Of a stretch of DNA of 64,000 nt, positions 56,387 through 64,000 are shown in pieces. Each line of letters begins with the position of its first letter. The stretch's first letter is position 1. Under the pieces are notes generated by a model that saw only the letters and a list, made by a program, of their open reading frames with translations, was not told the DNA's origin and searched no databases. The DNA is from Duganella sacchari. Lineage in GTDB: Bacteria > Pseudomonadota > Gammaproteobacteria > Burkholderiales > Burkholderiaceae_D. The stretch is taken from positions 372,001 to 436,000 of the forward strand of contig NZ_FRCX01000001.1 of the NCBI RefSeq assembly GCF_900143065.1. Reading direction: 5' to 3'. The position numbers and the translations under genes were made by a program.

Positions 56387-57754
56387 TCAGTTTTTGCCGC
56401 GCACGAAGGCGCTGTACCACTCGCCGCTCTGTTTGACGATGCGGCGCTGCGTTGCGTAGTCGATGTAGGTCAGGCCGAAGCGGCGCAGGTAGCCTTCTGC
56501 CCATTCAAAGTTGTCCAGCAGGCTCCAGGCGAAATAGCCTTTGATCTTGCCGCCGGCGGCGATGGCATCGCGCATCGCTGCCAGGTGGCGGATCAGGTAG
56601 TCGCGGCGTGCGGTGTCGGTCACCGCTCCATCTGCGCCGAGGTGGTCGTCGTAGGACGAACCGTTTTCAGTGACGTACAGGTCACCGGTTGGATAGTCGC
56701 GCGCGACACGCTCCAGCAGCGTAATCAAGCCTTCCGGCGAGACTTCCCAGCCAAAGTCGGTACGCTGGCGGTCTTGCGGATACACGATTTTGGTACGCAG
56801 CGGATATTCGTCCGGCGCGTCCTGCACAATCTCCGGGAAGTAGTAGTTCACGCCAAGGAAGTCGCATGGTGCAGCAATCGCCTCGATATCGCCTGCTTCG
56901 ATCTTCGGCGCGTCGTTGCCGACCAGCGCCAGCGCTTCCGCCGGATAGCCGCGGCCATACAGCACGTCCAGGAACCAGCGGTTGCGCAGTGCGTCGTGAC
57001 GCGACACGGCGGCGATATCGGCAGCGCTGTCGCTGGCGGCTTTCACCGGATGCAGGCTCAGGGCGATGCCCACTTTGGCGCCTGGCACATTGGCGCGGAT
57101 CAGCTGCACCGCGCGGCCATGCGACACCAGCACGTTATGGCAGATCTGCAGGGCCAGTGGCAGCGACTTGTTGCCCGGTGCGTGCATGCCGTCCCAGTTG
57201 CCGTGCATGGCCGTGCACCACGGCTCGTTGTGGGTGATCCAGTGCTTGATGCGGCCACCCAGATGTTTGGTAATGACGTCCACGTACTGCAGGTAGGCGT
57301 CGATGGTGGCGCGGTTGTTCCAGCCGCCCTGGTCTTCCAGGTACTGCGGCAGATCCCAGTGGTACAGCGTGCACCACGGTTGCAGGCCGCGTGCCAGCAT
57401 GCCGTCCACCAGCTTCGAATAGAACTCCAGTCCCTTCGGATTCGGCGTCGCATCCACGCCGTTGAAGATGCGCGTCCACGCAATCGAAAAACGGTACGAG
57501 TTCAATCCCATCGACTGCGCCAGGTCCAGGTCCTCTTCCCAGCGGTGATAGTGGTCGCAGGCGACCGCGCCGGTCGAACCGTCGCGGATCTTGCCCGGCG
57601 TGTCGGCAAAGGTGTCCCAGATCGACGGCACGCGGCCATCTTCAGCAACGGCGCCTTCAATCTGATAGGCAGATGTCGATACACCCCACAGAAAATCGCT
57701 GGCAAAGTCAGAACGTTTAATCGCCGTAGGCAGGTCAGTAAGAATCATGGTCAT
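56387..57754 (-). CDS. GH1 beta-glucosidase
   Basis: A 455-residue family 1 enzyme without signal peptide, so cytoplasmic. It starts with DFLWGVSTSAYQIEGA, has the acid/base Glu in THNEPWC (about residue 170) and the nucleophile Glu in LYVTENGSSYDD (about 355). It hydrolyses cellobiose, laminaribiose or aryl glucosides taken up by the transporter. The start is taken as ATG 57754, six bases after the GH5 stop; a second ATG follows at 57748. A longer open frame to 57985 overlaps the GH5 gene and is rejected. Confidence 0.93.
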   Translation of the reverse strand: MTMILTDLPTAIKRSDFASDFLWGVSTSAYQIEGAVAEDGRVPSIWDTFADTPGKIRDGSTGAVACDHYHRWEEDLDLAQSMGLNSYRFSIAWTRIFNGVDATPNPKGLEFYSKLVDGMLARGLQPWCTLYHWDLPQYLEDQGGWNNRATIDAYLQYVDVITKHLGGRIKHWITHNEPWCTAMHGNWDGMHAPGNKSLPLALQICHNVLVSHGRAVQLIRANVPGAKVGIALSLHPVKAASDSAADIAAVSRHDALRNRWFLDVLYGRGYPAEALALVGNDAPKIEAGDIEAIAAPCDFLGVNYYFPEIVQDAPDEYPLRTKIVYPQDRQRTDFGWEVSPEGLITLLERVARDYPTGDLYVTENGSSYDDHLGADGAVTDTARRDYLIRHLAAMRDAIAAGGKIKGYFAWSLLDNFEWAEGYLRRFGLTYIDYATQRRIVKQSGEWYSAFVRGKN

Positions 57755-57759
57755 AGTTT

Positions 57760-59055
57760 TTATTTGGCGAATGGAGTTGGCGGTGTAGGTGAATTCATCC
57801 ACTTGATGGCGGTTTGCTGCGGCTCGTACGGCACGCTGCCAAACAGGCGGAAAAGGTTTTCGATATCGGCCAGCGAGGCCTTGTTGAAGTCGAGTTGAGC
57901 AATCTTGACGCCGGGCGCGTTGGTGACCAGGCCCCAGGTGCCGGTGCCCTGCCCGCCCTGGTTGGTCAGCCGTTTGTAAGCCCATGCGGTCGAGGCCCAG
58001 CCATTGGCGACATAGGTGTCGTACGTCACGCGCATGACCTGGCCGCCGTTTTCAGCGCCCATGAAGGCCCAGGGCTGGAACTCGCCGACGAAGAAGGCGG
58101 TGTTCAGGCCTTCCAGCTTGGCCTTCCATTTGCACACGTTGTCGCCTTCGCCCACGCATTGCAGCCAGCCTTTATGTACGGCCAGTCCCGGTTTGCCCCA
58201 GCCGAAATGGCCGGGGTATGGATGCATTTCGAAGGCGACGTTGCGCATGCCGTGCTCGGACGGTTTGCCATACGCATCGATGCCCTTGCTATGGCCCGGC
58301 AGGATGATGACGTGGTTCTGGTCCACTTCGCGGATCGCCGTGTACAGCGTGCCCATGACCACGGCCAGATTCTCCGGCGTTGTGCCCCACGGTTCATTCA
58401 GGATGCTGTAGCCGGCCACCGCGCCACGGTCCTTGTAGCGCGCGGCGATCTGCTGCCACAGCCAGATGGTACGTTCCGGGTATTCCGGCGTGTCCCAGTA
58501 TTTGTTCTTGCCGGCGCAGCCGCTGTGATGTTCCCAGCCCTGGCTGCCCACGGCGCCATGCAGGTCAAGGATCACATAGATGCCGCGCTTCTCGGCTTCG
58601 TCGATGGCGTTGTCCAGATACTTCCAGGCGTCGGCGCGCAGGTGGCGCGGATTTTTCTCATCCTCGATCACGCTGTAGATGAACGGCAGGCGCACCAGAT
58701 TCAGATTCATCTTCGGCAGCATGTCCCAGTCGCGCTGCTGGATCCAGTTATCGCGGAACAGCGTGTACAGGCGCTGGCGCTCCTGGTAGCCGAAGCGCTT
58801 GTCGAGGACCGCCTCCAGCGTGCACTGGTCGCCGACAGACTTGTTCTCCTGCCCCATCATCCAGAATTCCTGGATCAGGTAATTACCCAGATTGACGCCG
58901 CGCAGTGCCGGCTGTCTGCCGTCAGCCGTCAGCCATTTCGTGCCTTCTGTATGCAGCATGGGCAAGGCGGTCTGCGCCTGCGCTGCAATGGCCAACTGCG
59001 CGGCCAGCAGCGCGGCCGCCAGGCCTGCTGTTCTGAGCAATCGTTGTGTAAACAT
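57760..59055 (-). CDS. Exported GH5-family glucanase (exo-beta-1,3-glucanase-like)
   Basis: A 431-residue protein with signal peptide (LLRTAGLAAALLAAQLAIAA). Its GH5 barrel shows GVNLGNYLIQEFW, VILDLHGAVGSQGWEHHSG, the acid/base Glu in YSILNEPWG and the nucleophile in FVGEFQPW. The DLHGAxGSQ pattern resembles GH5 exo-1,3-glucanases more than cellulases, pointing to laminarin or fungal glucan. Start 59055 follows GGGGAG. First gene of the operon, with a LacI-type operator 22 bases upstream. Confidence 0.87.
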   Translation of the reverse strand: MFTQRLLRTAGLAAALLAAQLAIAAQAQTALPMLHTEGTKWLTADGRQPALRGVNLGNYLIQEFWMMGQENKSVGDQCTLEAVLDKRFGYQERQRLYTLFRDNWIQQRDWDMLPKMNLNLVRLPFIYSVIEDEKNPRHLRADAWKYLDNAIDEAEKRGIYVILDLHGAVGSQGWEHHSGCAGKNKYWDTPEYPERTIWLWQQIAARYKDRGAVAGYSILNEPWGTTPENLAVVMGTLYTAIREVDQNHVIILPGHSKGIDAYGKPSEHGMRNVAFEMHPYPGHFGWGKPGLAVHKGWLQCVGEGDNVCKWKAKLEGLNTAFFVGEFQPWAFMGAENGGQVMRVTYDTYVANGWASTAWAYKRLTNQGGQGTGTWGLVTNAPGVKIAQLDFNKASLADIENLFRLFGSVPYEPQQTAIKWMNSPTPPTPFAK

Positions 59056-59076
59056 CAGTCTCCCCGTTCCATTCAG

Positions 59077-59092
59077 TGGAATCGTTTCCAAT
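59077..59092. promoter_or_regulatory. LacI-type operator before the GH5 gene
   Basis: On the minus strand it reads ATTGGAAACGATTCCA, a near-perfect palindrome with central CG. It shares ATTGGAAACG with the site at 61635-61654 before the binding-protein gene. Both sites flank the LacI-family gene. Confidence 0.75.
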
Positions 59093-59153
59093 ATACCTCA
59101 AAAAAAGAGCATGCGACCAGCGCCTGCCCTCTTTTTTTACGTCTTTTTACTGC

Positions 59154-60164
59154 CTACTGCGGCGGCCGCGCCAGCGAAGCACGTTCCGCCACATGGATCT
59201 GGTACTCGCGCACCACCGGACGCTTTAATTCGTAGCACTGATTGAGCAGATAATTCAGCCCGTTCAGGGTCATCTCGCTCCACGGAATGTGCACGGTGGT
59301 GAGCTGCGGCGCGGTGAATTCCGCGCTGTGCGTGTCGTCGTAACCCAGTACCGACACCTGCTGCGGCACCTGCACACCAGCCTTCTGGAACATCGACAGC
59401 GCACCGACCGCCATTTCATCATTGGCGCAAAATACCGCGGTAAATTCCTCGCCCGATTGCAGCAGCTGCTCCGCGCACGCCAGCCCGCCTTCCGGCGTGA
59501 ATTCGCCGTCCGCCATCCACATCTTGCTGGTGTCGATGCCCGCCTTTTCCAGTTCATCCTTGAAGCCAGCGATACGCTGCTGGTTATCGGGCGCCGCAGC
59601 GCGGCCGGCAATCACAGCGATCTTGCGGTGCCCCAGGTCCAGCAAGGTACGCGCCGCCAGCCGTCCACCGGCATCGTGGTTCACCGTGAAGCACTGGTCC
59701 GTGATACTCGCGAAGTCCTGGTTAATCACCACCACCTTCGACTGGAACGGCCCCAGTGCCAAGAAGTCTTCTTCTTCCATCGCATTGCTCATCACGATCA
59801 GGCCATCGCTGCCACGCTCGATCAGGAAGTTGACGCCCTCGATCGCCTGGTTGCGCGCATCGCCGTCACCGACGCCGAACGCCACCACCATGTTCAAGCC
59901 TGCTGCACGCAGGGCCGTGTAGATCGACTGCAGAATCGGCGTATAAAACGTCCCGCTCAGATACGGAATGTACACGCCCACCATCTGCGAGCTCCCCGAC
60001 AGCAGCGAGCGCGCCGCGTGCGATGGTCGGAATTCCAGCTCCTCGATCGCCTTGCGCACTTTGTCCGTGGTGGATTGCGACACCGATCCCTTGCCGCTGA
60101 TAACGCGCGAGGCGGTGCCCAATCCCACGCCCGCCAGCCGGGCTACGTCTTTGATGGTTGCCAC
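59154..60164 (-). CDS. LacI-family transcriptional regulator
   Basis: A 336-residue regulator. The N-terminal LacI helix-turn-helix is MATIKDVARLAGVGLGTASR, then VISGKGSVSQSTTDKVRKAI with the hinge helix at HAARSLLSG (residues 1-60). A periplasmic-binding-type sugar domain follows (VGVYIPYLSG through SVLGYDDTHSAEF). It lies between the glycoside operon and the binding-protein gene, both of which carry matching operators, so it should repress both until a beta-glucoside inducer appears. Confidence 0.94.
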   Translation of the reverse strand: MATIKDVARLAGVGLGTASRVISGKGSVSQSTTDKVRKAIEELEFRPSHAARSLLSGSSQMVGVYIPYLSGTFYTPILQSIYTALRAAGLNMVVAFGVGDGDARNQAIEGVNFLIERGSDGLIVMSNAMEEEDFLALGPFQSKVVVINQDFASITDQCFTVNHDAGGRLAARTLLDLGHRKIAVIAGRAAAPDNQQRIAGFKDELEKAGIDTSKMWMADGEFTPEGGLACAEQLLQSGEEFTAVFCANDEMAVGALSMFQKAGVQVPQQVSVLGYDDTHSAEFTAPQLTTVHIPWSEMTLNGLNYLLNQCYELKRPVVREYQIHVAERASLARPPQ

Positions 60165-60246
60165 GAGTTCCCTTATCTGTTCTGTCTATGCGGCGGCAAG
60201 GATAACCCACGCCCCAAAACATGACAAGCAGACCACTTTAGCCCAA

Positions 60247-61512
60247 TTAGTCCTGCAGCGCAGATGCAATCCCCTTCTGCGCTCTTTCCACCGGCATGCG
60301 TGTGTTCCAGAACGTGGTCAGCACGTCCTGCAAGGCGCCATTCTGGTCGGGCGTGAGGAACACCTCGATCATGCCGACCGCACGGGATTTATCCTTGAGG
60401 ATGGCCATGCCAGCCTGCGCGCAGACGTCCATGGTCGAGGTATCGACGTTGCTCAGAATCGGCAGGGAACCCTTGATCTTGTTGAACTCCAGCTGCGCGC
60501 CCGGCGCCAGCATGGTGGTTGCCAGCAGCTTCTGCGCACGCACCGCATCGGCATTGCTGGTTTTCGGGAAGACGAACGCGTCGCCCTGAATCAGATAGGG
60601 GACGTTCGCGCCGAGACCGGGAATACAGCCGAAGTCTTTGCCCGCCGTCTGTTTGGCGGCGGCGAATTCGCCCTTGGCCCAGTCGCCCATGATCTGCACA
60701 CCGGCGCGGCCGCTAATCAGCATGGCGGTAGCGTCATTCCAGTTGCGGTTAGGCGAACCGGCATCGACATAGCTTTGCAAACGCTTGAAGGCCAGCAGCA
60801 CTTTTTTAAAGGCTTCCGAATTGATAGCCTTGGGATTGCGGTCGCGCAGCACCTGCAAATACAAGTCCTTGCCGCCGACATTGGCCAGCATGGCCTGGAA
60901 CAGGATGTTCTCCTGCCATGGCTGGCCGCCATGCGCCAGGCCAACCAGGCCGGCCGCCTTGAGCTTGTCCAGCGCGGCAAACAGCTCGTCCGGCGTAGCC
61001 GGTTCTTTCGTGATGCCGGCTTTTTTGAACGCCGCTTTCGAATACCAGATCCAGGTCGACATATGGATGTCCACCGGCACCGCATAGAAATGGCCCTTGA
61101 CCTTGATAACATCCAGCACCGGCTGCGGCATCAGCTGATCCCAGCGATCCCGCGCGGCGATATCATCGACGTTGTTGAGCGAGCCCTGATCGATGAGATC
61201 GCGGAATTGTTTGGTGGTGTTGAACTGCGCGGCGGTCGGTGGATTGCCGCCGACGATGCGGTTGATGGCCACAGCCTTGGCCTGGTCCGCGCCCGCAATC
61301 GCGGTATCGCCCCACACGCCGCCGGCGGCGCGGAAGGCGTCGGCAAACTTGCGCACGGCGGCCGATTCGCTGCTGGAGGTCCACCAGTGCATCACCTCCG
61401 CCTTGGGGGCGGCTGCGGCGGCTGCCGCGCTAGCCTTGCCGGTGGCGCACAGCGCCAGCGAAGCGAGCAAGGTCCATGCGATGCGCGATGCGCCCGTACT
61501 CTGCTTGGTCAT
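60247..61512 (-). CDS. ABC transporter sugar-binding protein, orphan
   Basis: A 421-residue extracellular solute-binding protein family 1 member. The signal peptide is RIAWTLLASLALCATGKASA. The mature start VMHWWTSSSESAAVRKFADA is typical of sugar binders, and the Trp-rich HMSTWIWYSKAAFKKAG lines the site. The start at 61512 has GGAG upstream. No permease or ATPase genes are nearby, so it must use components encoded elsewhere or act as a sensor input. Operator and leader hairpin upstream suggest tight control. Confidence 0.9.
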   Translation of the reverse strand: MTKQSTGASRIAWTLLASLALCATGKASAAAAAAAPKAEVMHWWTSSSESAAVRKFADAFRAAGGVWGDTAIAGADQAKAVAINRIVGGNPPTAAQFNTTKQFRDLIDQGSLNNVDDIAARDRWDQLMPQPVLDVIKVKGHFYAVPVDIHMSTWIWYSKAAFKKAGITKEPATPDELFAALDKLKAAGLVGLAHGGQPWQENILFQAMLANVGGKDLYLQVLRDRNPKAINSEAFKKVLLAFKRLQSYVDAGSPNRNWNDATAMLISGRAGVQIMGDWAKGEFAAAKQTAGKDFGCIPGLGANVPYLIQGDAFVFPKTSNADAVRAQKLLATTMLAPGAQLEFNKIKGSLPILSNVDTSTMDVCAQAGMAILKDKSRAVGMIEVFLTPDQNGALQDVLTTFWNTRMPVERAQKGIASALQD

Positions 61513-61565
61513 CCAGTCTCCGTATTTTTTATGGTGATGCCAGATACTACCGTCTTCCTGCCGGG

Positions 61566-61594
61566 AAAAAAACCGGCGCCGCCCAAGGCGCCGG
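61566..61594 (-). terminator. Terminator-like hairpin in the leader of the binding-protein gene
   Basis: CCGGCGCC (61587-61594 on the minus strand) pairs perfectly with GGCGCCGG (61573-61580) and is followed by seven T residues (61572-61566). It lies between the operator at 61635-61654 and the start codon at 61512, so it may act as an attenuator rather than an end-of-gene terminator. Confidence 0.7.
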
Positions 61595-61634
61595 CAACTT
61601 CGCGGGGCGAAGAGACGAGGGTGAGCGCCCAACA

Positions 61635-61654
61635 GATTGGAAACGTTCCCAATC
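61635..61654. promoter_or_regulatory. LacI-type operator before the binding-protein gene
   Basis: GATTGGAAACGTTCCCAATC is a 20-base palindrome with one mismatched pair and central CG. It matches the operator at 59077-59092. Confidence 0.78.
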
Positions 61655-61697
61655 ACGGTTCAAAATATAGCACCCAATGATTTTGAGTGTCAACGGA

Positions 61698-61719
61698 AAA
61701 GGGGGCCGTAGCCCCCTTT
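61698..61719 (-). terminator. Rho-independent terminator after the VOC gene
   Basis: AAAGGGGGC-CGTA-GCCCCCTTT, 24 bases after the VOC stop, with T residues following on the minus strand. Confidence 0.88.
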
Positions 61720-61742
61720 CACCGGATTTCATACGCCTGGTT

Positions 61743-62108
61743 TCAGTTTTCCAGCGCCAGCACGCGCAGGCGGTGGCCATCGCGGTCCAGCGCCACGAAA
61801 GTGAAGCCGAAGTCCATGGCGACTGGCCGCTGGGCAATCGCCAGGCCGCGCGCCGACCAGTCGGCGTACATATCGTTGACCACGCTACGGTCCGGCACCG
61901 CAAATGCCAGCTCGCTGCCGCCGGCGAAGGCTTGCACGGTCGGTTCCGCCGTGTGGCGCGACCACAGGCCCAGCTTGAGGCCGGACGGCAGCACGAACAG
62001 CACAAAGGTCGGCGAGGTTTCCACCGGCTGCACGTTCAGCAGGTCTGCATAGAACTCGCCGCTGGCGGCAGGATTATCAACATACAACAGGACATAGTCT
62101 GGGCTCAT
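61743..62108 (-). CDS. VOC-family (glyoxalase/bleomycin-resistance-like) protein
   Basis: A 121-residue protein with two beta-alpha-beta-beta-beta units: PDYVLLYVDNPAASGEFYAD at the start and a second unit from about residue 65 (ELAFAVPDRSVVNDMYADW). Such proteins are metal-dependent lyases, dioxygenases or drug binders. The metal ligands are not evident, so no substrate can be given. Single gene with its own terminator. Confidence 0.85.
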   Translation of the reverse strand: MSPDYVLLYVDNPAASGEFYADLLNVQPVETSPTFVLFVLPSGLKLGLWSRHTAEPTVQAFAGGSELAFAVPDRSVVNDMYADWSARGLAIAQRPVAMDFGFTFVALDRDGHRLRVLALEN

Positions 62109-62234
62109 TTTTATTCTCCGATCAAGGTTGGCAATGAAACTATGTTACGAGAGGGGCGTGACAGTTTCTGTCAGGAGCGTTGCCCCTTGTGCCGCATCAA
62201 ATGCTGATGTTTCCTGCTGGATAGAATCGGACGC

Positions 62235-63713
62235 ATGCGCCCTCTCCCCTATCCCCGCCCGGCACGCCAACGCGGCGTCATCGCCATCCTGTTCACGCTG
62301 ATGGTGATGGCCTTGCTGAGCATGGCCGGACTGGCGCTGGACCTGGCGCTGGTCTACAACCGCAAGGCCGAATTGCAGGCGCTGGCGGACACTGCTGCGC
62401 TAGCTGCCGCCCGCGAACTCAACGGGACGGTGGCCGGCATCAACAACGCCGTCGCGGCGGCTGCCAGCGCCGCGCAGAATTATCCCTACCAGTACAACAA
62501 GCAGTCCGTTCCATGGTCCAGTGCAGCGCTGCGCTTTGCCGCCGCATCCAGCACGCCGGATGTGGGATGGGTCGATGCGGCGGGCGCGCAGTCCGCGCCG
62601 ACCAGCATGTTGTTTGCGAAAGTCGATACCGCCGCACTGGACGCGACGGTGAGCAGCGTGGCCACCATCTTCATGCGTTTTAGCGGCAACGCGCCATCGG
62701 TGATCCAGGCGCCGGCGCGCGCGGTGGCGGGAAGGCTGAGCATCCAGGTCACGCCGCTGGCCATCTGCGCGCAAGCGCCAACTGCGGCCGCTTCACGCGC
62801 CAACAGCGGCAGCAGCACGTACAACGAGCTGGTGGAGTTTGGCTTTCGCCGTGGCGTCGCTTATGACCTGATGAACCTGAATCCCAACGGCACTACGCCG
62901 GCGAATTTCCTCATCGATCCCCTGTCACCACCGGGCATGGCGGGATCGTCGGCCAACTTTGGTACAGCGACAGTCGGGCCGTTTGTCTGCGCCGGCAGTA
63001 TGCTCATGAGCAGCGTGATGGGTGGCGCCCTGCACGTGCAGCGCGGCTTTCCGCTGGCCGCGTTGTACACGCATCTGAATTCGCGCTTCGACAACTACAG
63101 CGGCGGCAACTGCACACCGGAAGGCGCGCCGCCCGACAGCAACATCCGCACTTACAGCTACCCCAGCATCACCTGGATGAGTACAGCGGCCACGACACAA
63201 ACCGCCGCGAGCTGGACCAATGCCGGCACCCGGCTGTGGACACGCGCCGACCCGCTTCCCGGCGATCCCAGCAACACCGCGCCGCTGTATGGGCCGCTGT
63301 GGGCTTTCGCCAAGGCCGTGCCCTATTCCACCTACACCGCATCGCCAGTAGAACCAGCCAATGGCTACAACAGCTTCAGCACCAGCGCGTGGTCGACCCT
63401 GTACACGCCGGGGCCGCCAGCAGCGGTGGGCTATCCATCTGCACAGGCGAGCTCTACGCCGTATAGCACCACCAGCGGCGGCAACTACCTGGCGCCATCG
63501 GCTGCGCACCAGCCCGGCCTGTCCAGACGGCGTGTACTCAACGTTGCGCTGCTGTCGTGCCCTGTGCCGGCCGGGGCAACTACGCAGGCCAGCGTGCTGG
63601 GCGTGGGACGCTTTTTCATGACCGTGCCCGCGACGGCGACCAGCCTCCCCGCCGAGTTTGCCGGTGTGGCGGCGCCATCATCGCTGCCGGGCGCAGTGGA
63701 GCTACAGCGATGA
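62235..63713 (+). CDS. TadG-like pilus assembly protein
   Basis: A 492-residue protein with one N-terminal membrane helix (GVIAILFTLMVMALLSMAGL, about residues 14-33) followed by the TadG/Flp signature DLALVYNRKAELQALADTAA and LAAARELNG. The remaining 430 residues are a secreted, Ser/Thr/Pro/Tyr-rich region of low recognisability. Members help assemble Tad-type (Flp) pili or display adhesive domains. Its stop overlaps the next start by four bases. Confidence 0.82.
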   Translation: MRPLPYPRPARQRGVIAILFTLMVMALLSMAGLALDLALVYNRKAELQALADTAALAAARELNGTVAGINNAVAAAASAAQNYPYQYNKQSVPWSSAALRFAAASSTPDVGWVDAAGAQSAPTSMLFAKVDTAALDATVSSVATIFMRFSGNAPSVIQAPARAVAGRLSIQVTPLAICAQAPTAAASRANSGSSTYNELVEFGFRRGVAYDLMNLNPNGTTPANFLIDPLSPPGMAGSSANFGTATVGPFVCAGSMLMSSVMGGALHVQRGFPLAALYTHLNSRFDNYSGGNCTPEGAPPDSNIRTYSYPSITWMSTAATTQTAASWTNAGTRLWTRADPLPGDPSNTAPLYGPLWAFAKAVPYSTYTASPVEPANGYNSFSTSAWSTLYTPGPPAAVGYPSAQASSTPYSTTSGGNYLAPSAAHQPGLSRRRVLNVALLSCPVPAGATTQASVLGVGRFFMTVPATATSLPAEFAGVAAPSSLPGAVELQR

Positions 63714-64000
63714 AGCGGCAACGTGGCGCCGTCGTACTGGAGCTGGCATTAGTGCTACCTGTACTGCTGACCATGTTGACCATCGTCTTGTTCTACGGGC
63801 GCATCACCTACAACTACGACGTCGCGCAAAAAGCCGCTCGCGATGGCGCGCGTTATCTGGCCAGCGTTGCCGCCGCCAACATCAGAAACACCACCATGCT
63901 TGGCCATGAGCTCAACCTGACCCAGAACATGGTGCTGACTGAACTGGATGCGATGGCGGGCGATGCATTGGTATTTCTGACTTGTGATGGCACGCCTTGC
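63710..64000 (+). CDS. TadE-like pilus assembly protein (cut by window end)
   Basis: The 97 codons in the window begin MKRQRGAVVLELALVLPVLL, the classic TadE prepilin-like start: a short basic region, GAVVLELAL, and a hydrophobic helix. After it comes YNYDVAQKAARDGARYLAS. TadE-like proteins are minor pseudopilins of Tad secretion systems processed by a dedicated peptidase. Coupled to the TadG-like gene; more pilus genes may follow beyond 64000. Confidence 0.82.
   Translation, partial: MKRQRGAVVLELALVLPVLLTMLTIVLFYGRITYNYDVAQKAARDGARYLASVAAANIRNTTMLGHELNLTQNMVLTELDAMAGDALVFLTCDGTPC

Noticed and set aside
57755-57985. N-terminal extension of the GH1 enzyme
   Set aside because: The upstream part overlaps the GH5 coding sequence in another frame and is Arg/Gln-rich; the GH1 fold begins normally after 57754.

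Overview
The window reads as chromosome of a high-GC betaproteobacterium, most likely of the Oxalobacteraceae (Massilia, Duganella or Janthinobacterium type). The reasons are the gene order GntR regulator, sdhCDAB, sdhE, gltA with divergent mdh, citE-like lyase and acnA; the DUF2863 gene after acnA; the paired cyanophycin synthetases with their ABC/DUF1854 partners; and the protein sequence style. The assignment is inference from content; no rRNA, tRNA or CRISPR array was seen.

Layout. 1-191 is the start of sucA (minus). 466-7308 is an accessory block between sucA and gltA: LysR regulator, secreted MBL-fold protein, LRR-kinase, BlaI-type regulator, small membrane protein, DUF4304-like protein, unknown 108-residue protein with a structured leader, GST and methyltransferase. 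7391-19073 is the TCA-cycle cluster: gltA, sdhE, sdhB, sdhA, sdhD, sdhC and a GntR regulator on minus, then mdh, CitE-like lyase, MliC-like protein and acnA on plus. A 16-bp perfect palindrome and a good sigma70 promoter lie between the GntR gene and mdh. 19241-27573 holds housekeeping and metabolic genes: DUF2863, CYTH triphosphatase, M14 carboxypeptidase, acetyl-CoA hydrolase/CoA-transferase with LysR, patatin, catalase. 27657-28454 holds two broken genes: a VgrG 5' remnant and a DUF3304 lipoprotein interrupted in a G7 tract. 28531-36233 is a cyanophycin locus: two synthetases divergent from an unusual ABC exporter-type protein and a DUF1854 protein.

36273-49465 is the most unusual part. 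A TetR regulator sits between two minus-strand units. One is TonB-dependent receptor plus dipeptide-epimerase-like enzyme. The other is an eight-gene, mostly overlapping operon: class C beta-lactamase-like hydrolase, GPH-like MFS transporter, M81 (MlrC-like) peptidase, alpha-oxoamine-synthase-like PLP enzyme, kynureninase, tryptophan 2,3-dioxygenase, RidA, D-amino-acid-dehydrogenase-like oxidoreductase. Near-identical 18-bp inverted repeats sit in front of both units. The simplest reading is regulated import and dismantling of a tryptophan-containing, possibly D-residue-containing or cyclic peptide. A biosynthetic role through the oxoamine synthase is the main alternative.

49698-52380 carries a membrane protein and oleate hydratase. 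52513-61512 is a beta-glucan/beta-glucoside utilisation locus: sugar MFS transporter, GH3, GH1, GH5, LacI regulator and an orphan sugar-binding protein, with matching LacI-type operators before the GH5 and binding-protein genes. The latter also has a terminator-like hairpin in its leader. 61743-64000 holds a VOC protein and the start of a Tad/Flp pilus-type TadG-TadE pair, cut by the window end.
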